Source: Clostridiales bacterium (GTDB taxonomy: Bacteria > Bacillota > Clostridia > Oscillospirales > Acutalibacteraceae). Taken from it: DNA of 19,467 bases. The notes below the pieces were generated by a model. It searched no databases. It was not told the origin of the DNA and saw only the letters and a program-made list of their open reading frames with translations. The DNA lies in assembly GCA_012511005.1 (NCBI GenBank), contig JAAZGX010000170.1, positions 1 through 19,467 of the forward strand. The letters are read 5' to 3'. Made by a program: the position numbers and the translations under genes. Shown piece after piece: positions 1-8,125 of this stretch (the first letter of the stretch is position 1; each line of letters starts with the position of its first letter).

Positions 1-1
1 A

Positions 2-688
2 TATTTTGAGTATGGCTATAAAGGTGAATTTGTTACGCTGTTCGCCATAATATTCGGCGCGGCAACGGGTCTTGTTATGCTGCTTTTCCCGATGTTAAGC
101 TCAAAATTTACTCGCCGAACACTTATAGCAGGGGCAACAGTTATGATTGTTATTGGCTACTTAGGGATATTCCTTTTATCCTTTATATCTACAAGCTTTT
201 ATTTGCTTTGCGCAGCAGGGCTTGTTGTTGGAATTGGGCAGGGTATTTTTTATATGGTAATTACAATCAATATTACAAATACTGTAGAATATAACGAGTG
301 GAAAACGGGTAAGCGAAACGAGGGTATAATTTTCTCTATTCGCCCGTTTACAACAAAGCTTGGCAGCGCTCTTCAGCAATTAGTTGTTATGTTCGTTTAT
401 ATTGCGCTCAATGTTACGCAAACGACGAACATAATTTCAGAGGCAGAGAAAAAGGCGAATATAAATCCCGATTTTACTGAAGCTATGAAGCTTGATATGA
501 TAAAGGATGCCATTGCTCTTGTACCCTCTAATACGACGATTTATATGCGTGCAGCTATGTCTTTAATCCCTGTTGTACTTTTAATTGGTGCTTTTTATGT
601 GCTGCGCAAAAAATGCACAATAGACGAAGAAAAGTATGCTGAAATGCTTGTAGATATTGAGAAATCAAGGCAGGAAGCAAAAGATTAA
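2..688 (+). CDS. GPH-family sugar:cation symporter (C-terminal part, 5' end outside window)
   Basis: This is the C-terminal half of a polytopic membrane carrier. The frame is already open at base 2, so the gene starts before the window; about 228 residues are visible. The protein has several long hydrophobic segments and a short charged tail (KKCTIDEEKYAEM) typical of the glycoside-pentoside-hexuronide:cation symporter family. The segment around NTVEYNEWKTGKRNEG, between two membrane helices, is a family hallmark (E-W-x-T-G-x-R-x-E-G). Such carriers bring glucuronides, xylosides or other glycosides into the cell with Na+ or H+; the substrate cannot be read from this part. Its TAA stop shares bases with the stop of the convergent flavoprotein gene, leaving no space for a terminator between them. 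The internal ATG at 77 is only a methionine within a helix, not the start. Confidence 0.85.
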   Translation, partial: YFEYGYKGEFVTLFAIIFGAATGLVMLLFPMLSSKFTRRTLIAGATVMIVIGYLGIFLLSFISTSFYLLCAAGLVVGIGQGIFYMVITINITNTVEYNEWKTGKRNEGIIFSIRPFTTKLGSALQQLVVMFVYIALNVTQTTNIISEAEKKANINPDFTEAMKLDMIKDAIALVPSNTTIYMRAAMSLIPVVLLIGAFYVLRKKCTIDEEKYAEMLVDIEKSRQEAKD

Positions 689-2481
689 AGCAGGTTTTCA
701 AACCAAGTTTCACGCAAAGGAATAGGTGACGGTGTTTTTAACGCGCTGACAAATCCCTTTGTTTCAATAATATTTTTAGAATTTTCCTCACACACCGGAA
801 TGTGCTGTGGGGAATTTTCATTTTCATATACGGCAGAGCTGCCGACAGAGCCTTGCACTTTTGCGGAATATTTTGAGGCAGAGAGGATACAGCAAGCAGA
901 AAGTAAGGTATCACGAGTTTTAAGGTAAGATGTAAGTGTGCCGCCATTAGCGCAGACAGCATCAAAATAGTTTTCTGCAAGCGGTTTTAACTCGTTTAAC
1001 AGGATATTCATTTTAGCTGCATTACGAATTGGACCCGCAAAGCTTGACATTTTTATTTTAATGTCCGAAAGTAGTTTCATATGGTCTATTCCACTATTAT
1101 TCGCTGCATTTTTTAGTTTTTTCTCAAGCTCCGAAAGCTCATTCTCATCAGAAAGTACAGTAACCGGCGGGCGGCTGCATATTGCATGTGCGGCACGAAG
1201 CGCACCTACTTGTGTTGAGTTTAATGCACTGCCGCCGGGGCGGTATGCCCCAAAAACCCCTGCCGCCTCTCCAATGGCAAAAAGGTTTTTTACGGAGGTT
1301 TCATAATTCATATCAACAGCAGCACCGCCGTTTTGGTGCTGTGCTGCTACACCGATTTTAAGCAAATCCTTTTCTAAATCAATATTGTGTGAAAGGTAAA
1401 GTTGATAAGCTTTCTCATTCATAGCACGAAGCCGTTTTATAGGCGTATCAAGCAACGCGTTACAATTTTTAAGGTAAGAAAAGCAAGCAGGGGAGAGAAT
1501 GTCAAAGCCATTTTCAAGTCCTGACGGGTTAACTCTATAATCAAGATACACCGTATTGCCTAAAACCATTGTTTCGCGGTGAACGATTATGTCTATATAA
1601 GATGAGCCTGAAAGTTTTTTTACATCAAACGGCCACTCATAACCCTTTAGAAAGACTTTGTTTAATATATCTTCATTATTATGTATATATTTTGGCAAAA
1701 GCTCTGTTATAACGCCGTTTTTATCCTTTGTAACATATCGCGGCAGAGCTTGTTGGTACGAACCTGATAAATTCCATCTAAAATCTTTTGACGCAATACC
1801 GTATTGCCAGCAGTTCATATTATGAAAAACGGCGCCGGCATCAAAAAACAACCCCATACCGCCCCATTGTGAGGGAGGAAAAACACTGTTTTCATAAACA
1901 GATGCCTCACCGCCCGTCGCAAGTATTATATGTTCGGCATTTATTCTTACTAACTCATCATTTCGTGTGTCAATAAAAATGGCGCTATAGACAGTGTTAT
2001 CTTTTACAATGAGCTTTACGGCTCTTAGAAAGTTATATATCTCAACGCCTTGCCTGTTAACCTCTAATTCAAGTACCTCTGTCATATATTTAGAGGTTAA
2101 AGGTCCGCACGATACGGCGCGTTTGTGAGTGTCATGGTCTGTTTTATAACCTATGTATTCGCCGTATTCATTTACGGGGAAGTTTACGCCTAATTCACAA
2201 AGGTACAAAAAAGCCCGCGCGCTGTTTGCCGCCTCAATAAGAGCAAGCTCACCGTTAATACCGCCGCCCTCGTATAAATCCTTTGCAAAGTTAATTACAC
2301 TGTCATTTTCGTCGCCGCCAAGTGATAACTTATAATATGTCTGCTTGTCACTGCCCGTATTGCGGGAAGTTCCGCTGTTTATATGCTCTGTAACAACGGC
2401 AATTCTGCCCACGCCCCGCGAAAGCCTTGCGGCACAAGCAAGTCCTGCACAGCCGCTGCCTATTACTATTGCCTTGTACAA
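685..2481 (-). CDS. FAD-dependent oxidoreductase, fumarate reductase/L-aspartate oxidase flavoprotein-like
   Basis: A 598-residue flavoprotein of the fumarate reductase/succinate dehydrogenase flavoprotein superfamily. An N-terminal dinucleotide-binding fold is visible as GSGCAG (8-13), then SGTSRNTGS (36-44) near the expected isoalloxazine region, ATGG (188-191), the family H-x-x-G-G motif as QHQNGGAAVDM (381-391), and the second FAD motif GEAAGVFGAYRPGGSALNS (404-422). No haem-binding CxxCH and no signal peptide are seen, so it should be cytoplasmic. The start is TTG (2479-2481), supported by a perfect AAAGGAGG ribosome-binding site 7 bases upstream. It is the third gene of an operon with an SDR and an Old Yellow Enzyme homologue, 13 bases behind the SDR. 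The superfamily performs C=C reduction or amine/alcohol oxidation; the actual substrate is unknown. Confidence 0.85.
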   Translation of the reverse strand: MYKAIVIGSGCAGLACAARLSRGVGRIAVVTEHINSGTSRNTGSDKQTYYKLSLGGDENDSVINFAKDLYEGGGINGELALIEAANSARAFLYLCELGVNFPVNEYGEYIGYKTDHDTHKRAVSCGPLTSKYMTEVLELEVNRQGVEIYNFLRAVKLIVKDNTVYSAIFIDTRNDELVRINAEHIILATGGEASVYENSVFPPSQWGGMGLFFDAGAVFHNMNCWQYGIASKDFRWNLSGSYQQALPRYVTKDKNGVITELLPKYIHNNEDILNKVFLKGYEWPFDVKKLSGSSYIDIIVHRETMVLGNTVYLDYRVNPSGLENGFDILSPACFSYLKNCNALLDTPIKRLRAMNEKAYQLYLSHNIDLEKDLLKIGVAAQHQNGGAAVDMNYETSVKNLFAIGEAAGVFGAYRPGGSALNSTQVGALRAAHAICSRPPVTVLSDENELSELEKKLKNAANNSGIDHMKLLSDIKIKMSSFAGPIRNAAKMNILLNELKPLAENYFDAVCANGGTLTSYLKTRDTLLSACCILSASKYSAKVQGSVGSSAVYENENSPQHIPVCEENSKNIIETKGFVSALKTPSPIPLRETWFENLL

Positions 2482-2494
2482 AGTTTTACCTCCT

Positions 2495-3238
2495 TTACAG
2501 CCGCCTTATAGAAAACCCGCCGTCACAGTTTATAACTTGACCTGTGGCAAAATCAAATTTACCGGAAACGAGGGCGCTTACACAGTTTGAAACATCAGAG
2601 GGCACACCCATTCGCTTTATCGGGGTTAGCCCGTCTTTTATCATTTGTTCATATTTATCCTTTACGCCCTCTGTCATATCAGTATGAATAATACCGGGGC
2701 GCACCTCAAAAACGGGTATAGAGTAAGACGATAGCCTATCGGCGAAAAGCAGCGTAATCATAGAAATACCCGCTTTAGAAATACAGTATTCGCCTCTATT
2801 AGTGGAACTCGTATAAGAGGAAATAGAAGAAATGTTAATTATACGCGGCGTATAATCTGATAAAGTATCCTTTAGCTTTATCATAGAAAGAGCCGCCTGC
2901 TGCGTCATAAAATATGTGCCTTTAAGGTTTATGTCCATTACATAGTCAAAGCTTTCCTCTGTTGTAAAGAGAATGTCTAACCGCTCTTTTGGCGCTACTC
3001 CAGCATTATTAACAAGCACATCAAGCCTGCCGTACTCTTTTATAATAAGGTCAATAGTATTTTTAATATCATCAATATTTGAATTATCACAAGGAATGTA
3101 CCTTATGTTTTCGGAATTTAACTTTATATCTTTACCCCTGCCCGTTACTATAACCATATAGCCGTCATTAGAAAGAGCGTTCGCAACTGCTTTGCCAATC
3201 CCTTTCCTGCCGCCTGTAACTAAAGCTGTTTTAAGCAT
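2495..3238 (-). CDS. Short-chain dehydrogenase/reductase, FabG-like
   Basis: A 247-residue classical SDR, the normal length for the family. Visible motifs are the NAD(P)-binding TGGRKGIG (8-15), NNAG (77-80), and the catalytic Ser138, Tyr151 and Lys155 (Y-C-I-S-K); these positions equal those of FabG. The C-terminus has the usual TGQVINCDGGFS. The enzyme should interconvert a carbonyl and an alcohol on a small organic substrate with NAD(P)H. It is not obviously the housekeeping fabG: there are no fatty-acid genes around it, and it is tightly packed between two C=C-type flavin oxidoreductases. Its ATG overlaps the end of the upstream gene by 8 bases and has an AAGGTG ribosome-binding site 7 bases upstream, indicating translational coupling. 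Confidence 0.9.
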   Translation of the reverse strand: MLKTALVTGGRKGIGKAVANALSNDGYMVIVTGRGKDIKLNSENIRYIPCDNSNIDDIKNTIDLIIKEYGRLDVLVNNAGVAPKERLDILFTTEESFDYVMDINLKGTYFMTQQAALSMIKLKDTLSDYTPRIINISSISSYTSSTNRGEYCISKAGISMITLLFADRLSSYSIPVFEVRPGIIHTDMTEGVKDKYEQMIKDGLTPIKRMGVPSDVSNCVSALVSGKFDFATGQVINCDGGFSIRRL

Positions 3239-4538
3239 TTCTCATCACCTTATCCTTGTATATCGGCATATATACATCACTGTCTTTAACAGGACAGCCG
3301 GAAACGGCGCCCTCACGCATAAGCTCTGAGCATTTGCCGCATGTAATACAGCACCTGCTTTTCTCCATAAATCCTTTATTTAATATGTCTTTAGCGAAAT
3401 TAGGGTATGCAAAAGCCTCTCTGCCAAAGCCGGCAAACTCGCATACGCCGCTTTCAATTGCGCCGGAAGCAAGGTAAACCGAATTTTCACGAAGATACGA
3501 AAAGCCGGATGCAATAACCGTAAGCCCCTCTCTGTCAGAGCGAACCTTTTTTGTGAGGTCCATCATTCGCGAAACACCGCAAAGCGGATGCTCCGGAGCG
3601 GTGTAAGGACCCTTGTCAAACGGGCGGTTAACATGAGGGTTTACATAGGGGTTGCCCATTGTTATATTAATTAGCTTTATTCCAAGGTCGTTATAAAGCA
3701 AGCTTACAAGCCTTTTAGGCTCTGTCATATCAGGAGTAATAGAGCCGTCTTTCTTTACACCAAAACCATAAGGGTAGGGAAATCCGTCATAAATATTTAG
3801 CCTGCTCGTTGTTAAAAAGTTATTAGATGTATTAGCCAAAGCACTTTCTATCGCATTTTTATAAAGGCGCACCCTGTTTTCAAACGAACCGCCGTAAAGT
3901 CCCTCTCTCTCATAAGCAGAAAGCAGCTCACAAAGCAAATAGCGGTGGCAGCACTTAATATCAACACCGTCAAACCCTGCTTTTTCACAAAGAGAGGCGG
4001 CATAACCGAATTTTTCTTCAAGTGCCATTAAGTAGTCATCTGAAACGATACGGCTTTTATCAATAGGTTTTTCCTTTTCAAATATAGGATTGTTATAAGC
4101 TATTTGATAAAGCGGAGTGCCAAAAGGCTTTGAGTACCTGCCAGAATGCGTAAGCTGGCATATTAAAAGCGGCTCAAAACCGTTTTCGTGAAGGGAATTT
4201 TCTTTTATTTCAGATACGATACGAGAAAAATCGTCAAGTGTGTTTTCATTTATATAAAGCTGGCGTGGATTTGCACGCCCCTCGTTTACTATAGCTGTAG
4301 CTTCAAACCAAATAATTGCCGCCCCACCGTTTGAAAAACGCTTGTAACGGCGATATGTCAGTGTATCAGGCTCTCCGTCAAATGTGCCGTCACAACCCTC
4401 CATGGGTTGCACTACGAGCCTATTAGAAAGTGTTTTGCCATACATAGAATAAGGGGTGCTTAGAAGCTTTATATTAGCTGATAAAGGGAGATTTATTCCC
4501 GCTTGCTTTTGAATTAAGTCCAACTTACTTATCGGCAT
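3231..4538 (-). CDS. NADH:flavin oxidoreductase/Old Yellow Enzyme-family protein with C-terminal 4Fe-4S motif
   Basis: A 435-residue TIM-barrel flavoenzyme related to the N-terminal half of 2,4-dienoyl-CoA reductase and BaiCD/BaiH. Family motifs include NRLVVQPMEG near the start, HSGR followed by YSKPFG, a degenerate D-G-V-D-I-K-C-C-H segment, and YGGSFENRVRLY. Near the C-terminus C397-x2-C400-x2-C403-x11-C415 forms the 4Fe-4S site of the dienoyl-CoA-reductase branch. The protein stops about 20 residues later, so the FAD/NAD(P)H module of about 230 residues carried by full-length relatives is absent. The start was placed at Met 4538 because an AAGGAAAGG site lies 10 bases upstream. An upstream ATG at 4571 would add 11 residues but has no ribosome-binding site and sits at the predicted transcription start. 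First gene of the three-gene operon. Confidence 0.85.
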   Translation of the reverse strand: MPISKLDLIQKQAGINLPLSANIKLLSTPYSMYGKTLSNRLVVQPMEGCDGTFDGEPDTLTYRRYKRFSNGGAAIIWFEATAIVNEGRANPRQLYINENTLDDFSRIVSEIKENSLHENGFEPLLICQLTHSGRYSKPFGTPLYQIAYNNPIFEKEKPIDKSRIVSDDYLMALEEKFGYAASLCEKAGFDGVDIKCCHRYLLCELLSAYEREGLYGGSFENRVRLYKNAIESALANTSNNFLTTSRLNIYDGFPYPYGFGVKKDGSITPDMTEPKRLVSLLYNDLGIKLINITMGNPYVNPHVNRPFDKGPYTAPEHPLCGVSRMMDLTKKVRSDREGLTVIASGFSYLRENSVYLASGAIESGVCEFAGFGREAFAYPNFAKDILNKGFMEKSRCCITCGKCSELMREGAVSGCPVKDSDVYMPIYKDKVMRNA

Positions 4539-4575
4539 AATAGAAAAACCTTTCCTTACAGTGGAATTCATTTAC

Positions 4576-4603
4576 ATAATACCACAAAACACAGAAAAAT
4601 CAA
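4576..4603 (-). promoter_or_regulatory. Sigma-A-type promoter of the three-gene oxidoreductase operon
   Basis: Reading the minus strand, TTGATT (4603-4598) is followed after 16 bases by TATTAT (4581-4576). The predicted transcription start is near 4569, about 30 bases before the chosen start codon at 4538. That would make the alternative ATG at 4571 essentially leaderless, which supports the downstream start. Seen by eye only. Confidence 0.55.
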
Positions 4604-4657
4604 ATAGCAAATCTTTATATATCATCACTTGTTTGCGGTAAAAGTTATTTAAAGCTA

Positions 4658-4686
4658 TTGATTTTTTCCGTTTCCTAATATATAAT
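4658..4686 (+). promoter_or_regulatory. Sigma-A-type promoter of tRNA-Leu
   Basis: TTGATT (4658-4663), a 17-base spacer and a perfect TATAAT (4681-4686). The predicted start is near 4693, leaving a short precursor leader of about 43 bases before the tRNA at 4736. It is divergent from the oxidoreductase operon promoter. Confidence 0.7.
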
Positions 4687-4735
4687 AAGCAAGCTGATGT
4701 TATGCTTTTACAAAGGTAATATTAAGCTTTTATGA

Positions 4736-4822
4736 GCCGGAATGATGGAATTGGCAGACGTGCGGGACTCAAAATCCCGTGGTGGCAACACCGTGCGGGT
4801 TCGACCCCCGCTTCCGGCACCA
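4736..4822 (+). tRNA. tRNA-Leu (anticodon CAA)
   Basis: The 87-base sequence folds as a class II tRNA. The 7-bp acceptor stem is GCCGGAA with TTCCGGC. The anticodon arm is CGGGA/TCCCG around the seven-base loop CTCAAAA, giving anticodon CAA, which reads UUG leucine codons. The variable arm is long (GTG-GCAA-CAC), as expected for leucine, and the T arm is GCGGG-TTCGACC-CCCGC. The discriminator A is followed by a gene-encoded CCA (4820-4822). It is a single tRNA gene, not part of a visible cluster. Confidence 0.97.
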
Positions 4823-4824
4823 AA

Positions 4825-4855
4825 AACCGCCTAAAGAGAGCAAGGTTTAGGGGTT
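4825..4855 (+). other. Hairpin in the tRNA-Leu 3' trailer
   Basis: Bases 4825-4835 pair with 4846-4855 through 10 base pairs with one bulged G (4829) and a 10-base loop. It begins three bases after the tRNA CCA end and has no T-tract, so it is not itself a terminator. It may guide 3' processing or protect the trailer; the role is inferred only. Confidence 0.45.
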
Positions 4856-4867
4856 ACGAAAATAAAA

Positions 4868-4906
4868 CCACACGAAAGGTATAGTCCTTTGTGTGGCTTT
4901 TTATTT
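4868..4906 (+). terminator. Rho-independent terminator, probably bidirectional
   Basis: CCACAC-G-AAAGG (4868-4879) pairs with CCTTTGTGTGG (4886-4896) with one bulged G, followed by CTTTTTATTT. On the minus strand the same stem is followed by TTTTATTTT. It can therefore end the tRNA-Leu transcript and also the converging sulfatase/anSME operon, whose last stop codon is at 4980. Bases 4907-4979 show nothing further. Confidence 0.85.
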
Positions 4907-4979
4907 AGTATAGATTATAATATACACTTGTTGTTTACAGCTAATCCGTTTGATAAACCGTAAAAACCTTTAACATATT

Positions 4980-6074
4980 TTATGTGTTTGACATTTCTCC
5001 GAGAAAAACCCTGAAAAGCGGGTAGCTTGCACTAAAAAAATTATAATAAGAGCTGCAATAGTCGCGGTCTTCCCTATTCCTTTTACAGCCTCCTCCGCGA
5101 CACATCATATAAAACTTGCATTGTTTGCATTTTTCACTGACATAAAGACTATCTTTTATAAATTTCTTAGCCTTCTCCATATTATGTAACTCTTGAAAAT
5201 CAGTATTATATATATTTCCAAGAAGCCATTCATCAGTACAGTAAAAATCACAAGGATATATATTTCCGTTTGCCTCAACAACATACTGAAAGGTACAGTG
5301 TCCCATCATTCCGCATTGTTCAGCGGATTGTCCAAGGAAAAGTCTAACCATATTGTCAAATTGCCTAATACTTATATAGTTACCGCGAACATAATCTTTT
5401 ACATACATTTGAAACAGACGAATAAGAAAGCTCTCGTATTGCTTAACGGTCATATATAACGGACCTTCTTCCTTATCGCCATATGGACGAAGACAGGGGA
5501 TAAATTGAAGGTATTTGCATCCTTTTTTCTTAAAAAAGTTATAGATATTTTCAATGTTATCCGCACATTCTCCTGTTAATACCGTTAAAATATTAAATTG
5601 AACATCAAAACGCTGCAACAACTCTAAAGCATTTAGGATTTTATAATATGCGTTATCCCCGTTGCTTTTTTTCCGATGATAGTTTGACTTATAATCTCCA
5701 TCAAAGCTAAGCCCTACTAAAAAATTCTCTTGCCTTAAAAACCTTGCCCAATTTTCATCTAAAAGGGTACCGTTAGTTTGCAAACTATAATAAATCTTGC
5801 TGTGTTTTGTGTTTTTCTTACGAGCGTATGCCGTAAAGCTCTTAAAAAACTGCAATTTTGTTATGCAAGGCTCGCCGCCCTGAAAAGCGAAAAATATCAA
5901 ATCTCCTTTTGCATATTGCAAAGCTTTATCAATTAATAAAAAAGCCGTTTCATCTGTCATTATTCCAAAAGACTGAAGAAGACGATGCTCTGATACATCG
6001 TGGTAAAAGCAATAATCGCATTTCATATTACATAAACTTGATGCCGGCTTTATCATAATTGAAATGGGTGGCAT
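4980..6074 (-). CDS. Anaerobic sulfatase-maturating enzyme (radical SAM, SPASM domain)
   Basis: A 364-residue cytosolic radical-SAM enzyme that oxidises the active-site cysteine of a sulfatase to C-alpha-formylglycine. The radical-SAM cluster motif is C15-x3-C19-x2-C22 (C-N-M-K-C-D-Y-C). GGEPC (66-70) is the SAM-binding GGE region. The SPASM half carries C254, C260, C275, C279, C316, C319, C325, C330 and C340 for two auxiliary 4Fe-4S clusters. Asp276, next to C275, lies where the catalytic Asp of the Clostridium perfringens anSME lies. Length matches the family (about 370). It starts at ATG with an AAAGGAG site 7 bases upstream and follows the sulfatase gene by 13 bases, so that sulfatase is its likely substrate. 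Often named aslB/chuR-like; no symbol is assigned. Confidence 0.93.
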   Translation of the reverse strand: MPPISIMIKPASSLCNMKCDYCFYHDVSEHRLLQSFGIMTDETAFLLIDKALQYAKGDLIFFAFQGGEPCITKLQFFKSFTAYARKKNTKHSKIYYSLQTNGTLLDENWARFLRQENFLVGLSFDGDYKSNYHRKKSNGDNAYYKILNALELLQRFDVQFNILTVLTGECADNIENIYNFFKKKGCKYLQFIPCLRPYGDKEEGPLYMTVKQYESFLIRLFQMYVKDYVRGNYISIRQFDNMVRLFLGQSAEQCGMMGHCTFQYVVEANGNIYPCDFYCTDEWLLGNIYNTDFQELHNMEKAKKFIKDSLYVSEKCKQCKFYMMCRGGGCKRNREDRDYCSSYYNFFSASYPLFRVFLGEMSNT

Positions 6075-6087
6075 TTGCTACTCCTTT

Positions 6088-8103
6088 CTATTCATCAATT
6101 ATTCCCCTGCGGTTATCCTTAAAATCATCCATAACCTGACAAAGTCTTTCTTTCATTTCGGAAGCGACCATAGGATAGACAATTTTACGATTATAGCTCT
6201 CTCCTTTATCATCAGTTAAAAGAATAAGCCAGTCTTTTCTCCGGTAATCAAAAAACACAGGGTTATCATTTTGAACATTACTCAAGTACTTAAATGAAAC
6301 ATATTCATGATTATTTATGATAGAATAATTATTATTTTTATCCTTAATACTATCCGTATCTACACTATATTGAATAGAGCGCAGGTTTTCAGATTTCATA
6401 TACAAAATGGGTTTTTCCTTTTTGTGTATTACTTCATCGTTTTTTAATAATGGAACCATTGAGGTACCGTCCAGCATACGGTCTTTTGGCAGGTAATTTA
6501 AGTCGGTTTCTGAGTTTGCTGAAACACCGCAAACCTCAATTAATGTTGGGAATAAATCCACAAGTGTTGCGGATTGTGTTCTAACAGTTCCGGCTTCAAA
6601 TAATCCATTGTTATTGCCCCACCTGATAAAAAACGGTACCTTTTGACCACCTTCATACACCATCCCTTTTGACCCTCTTAAAATATCTGTTGAGCCTTCT
6701 AAAGCAGGACCATTATCGCTTGTAAACATAATAATTGTATTATCTAATTCACCGAGTTCATCCAAAGTATCAAAAAGCTGTCCTAAGTAATAATCAAATT
6801 CGACAATACAGTCCGCATACTCGCCCAAGCCTGTTTTACCTTTAAATTCATCACCGGCAAAAACCGGCGCATGGGGTTTCGGAGAAGCGTAGTACGCAAA
6901 AAATGGTTTCTCAGTATTTGTTACCACATCTCTTATCCATTTGTCTACTTCATTGTGAATTATTTTAGTTACATCTTTTTGGTCTTTTAAATCATCTACC
7001 CCATTAGCAATTCGATATTCCGCATTAGTTTCTTCAACAAAATAAAAAGGAGTCATGTCATTAACATGATGGGTGCCATAAAAATAATCAAATCCCTGAT
7101 TTGTTGGAAGATATTCACCATAGTCGCCCAAGTGCCATTTTCCAAAAGCCCCTGTCGCATAACCTGCACTGTGTAAGGCTTCTGCAATAGTAATTTCATC
7201 GCCGAGCATTCCGTCGCAATTTGCCCCCATCTCAACAGAATTATAAATTCTTGTTAAAGCAAAAGGTTTGATAGTTGCAATAGTGGGGAATATTACATTA
7301 TCGGCATAGCCTCTATAAGGGTATCTTCCCGTAAGCGCAGCAAAACGCGCAGGAGAGCATACAGAATAACTTGAATAAAAGTTTTCTAAGAACAGCCCCT
7401 CTTCCGAAATGCTGTCAATATTGGGAGTATTAATTAAACTACCGTTTGCAGATACATCTCCATAACCTAAATCATCCATTAAAATAAAAAGTACATTTGG
7501 AGAAGTATTTGAATTTTTATTAGTATCTATTTTTCGAAGATAATCATCGTGCCCTTCCCATAATCTATTCGTATTCGGTTTTGAGCGAAGATTCATTGTT
7601 AGCACAAAAACTATAGTTGTACCTATTAATACAAAGCTCATAAAAGCAGACAATGCTTTTTGCAGAATAGCTTTCTTTGTCAATTTAGAGCAAATAATAA
7701 TCAGTAAAACTATTGTGAGCAAACAAGGCAAAGCAATTAATAAATTGCCTGCTAATCTTGTTAATATATTACCGGTACCACAAAACAATGGATGCTCAGA
7801 TGAAATAAAACCTGTTTTTCCGCTGCTAAAAGCTCCAAATCCGGCATCTGCACCGAAAACAATATAATAAAGTAAAATACCAAAGAAAGATGCTAAATAA
7901 CCTGTGGTAAAAAACAAGTATAACTTTTTTTGTATAACTATTCCTAAAAAAATGAATAAAGAAATAATACAACAATAGGCAATAGAAATAACTGATACTA
8001 AATTTAACCGTAAAATTAATTGCAAAACACCTAATAATAACCCTAATGCAAAAACTACCGTTTGAAAACATGTTTTTGTTTTTTCAATTTTGATGTTTTT
8101 CAT
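6088..8103 (-). CDS. Membrane-anchored formylglycine-type sulfatase (arylsulfatase, family S1)
   Basis: A 671-residue sulfatase with an unusual N-terminus. Five hydrophobic helices are predicted at about 13-33, 35-57, 61-83, 117-138 and 148-170, then a linker and a complete S1 sulfatase domain from about residue 201. Active-site residues seen are the metal ligands D210 and D211, the formylglycine cysteine C249 in C-S-P-A-R with LTGR at 257-260, K322 and H324 in GKWHLG, H411, D463 and N464 in TSDNGP, and K479. Five helices put the catalytic domain outside the cell. It should hydrolyse sulfate esters of glycans or aryl compounds; the substrate is not readable. Cys at position 249 means formylglycine must be made by the adjacent anSME before export. 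GAGGAG lies 5 bases before the ATG. Confidence 0.92.
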   Translation of the reverse strand: MKNIKIEKTKTCFQTVVFALGLLLGVLQLILRLNLVSVISIAYCCIISLFIFLGIVIQKKLYLFFTTGYLASFFGILLYYIVFGADAGFGAFSSGKTGFISSEHPLFCGTGNILTRLAGNLLIALPCLLTIVLLIIICSKLTKKAILQKALSAFMSFVLIGTTIVFVLTMNLRSKPNTNRLWEGHDDYLRKIDTNKNSNTSPNVLFILMDDLGYGDVSANGSLINTPNIDSISEEGLFLENFYSSYSVCSPARFAALTGRYPYRGYADNVIFPTIATIKPFALTRIYNSVEMGANCDGMLGDEITIAEALHSAGYATGAFGKWHLGDYGEYLPTNQGFDYFYGTHHVNDMTPFYFVEETNAEYRIANGVDDLKDQKDVTKIIHNEVDKWIRDVVTNTEKPFFAYYASPKPHAPVFAGDEFKGKTGLGEYADCIVEFDYYLGQLFDTLDELGELDNTIIMFTSDNGPALEGSTDILRGSKGMVYEGGQKVPFFIRWGNNNGLFEAGTVRTQSATLVDLFPTLIEVCGVSANSETDLNYLPKDRMLDGTSMVPLLKNDEVIHKKEKPILYMKSENLRSIQYSVDTDSIKDKNNNYSIINNHEYVSFKYLSNVQNDNPVFFDYRRKDWLILLTDDKGESYNRKIVYPMVASEMKERLCQVMDDFKDNRRGIIDE

Positions 8104-8125
8104 TTTTTCTCCTCAGTAATATTCA

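Noticed and set aside
4539..4571. ATG at 4571 as the start of the Old Yellow Enzyme-like gene
   Set aside because: No ribosome-binding site, and the predicted transcription start lies at this codon; the ATG at 4538 has an AAGGAAAGG site.
6088..8103. Lipoteichoic acid synthase, suggested by the five N-terminal helices
   Set aside because: The active site has the formylglycine motif C-S-P-A-R with LTGR and all sulfatase residues, plus an adjacent maturase; LtaS uses a threonine nucleophile.
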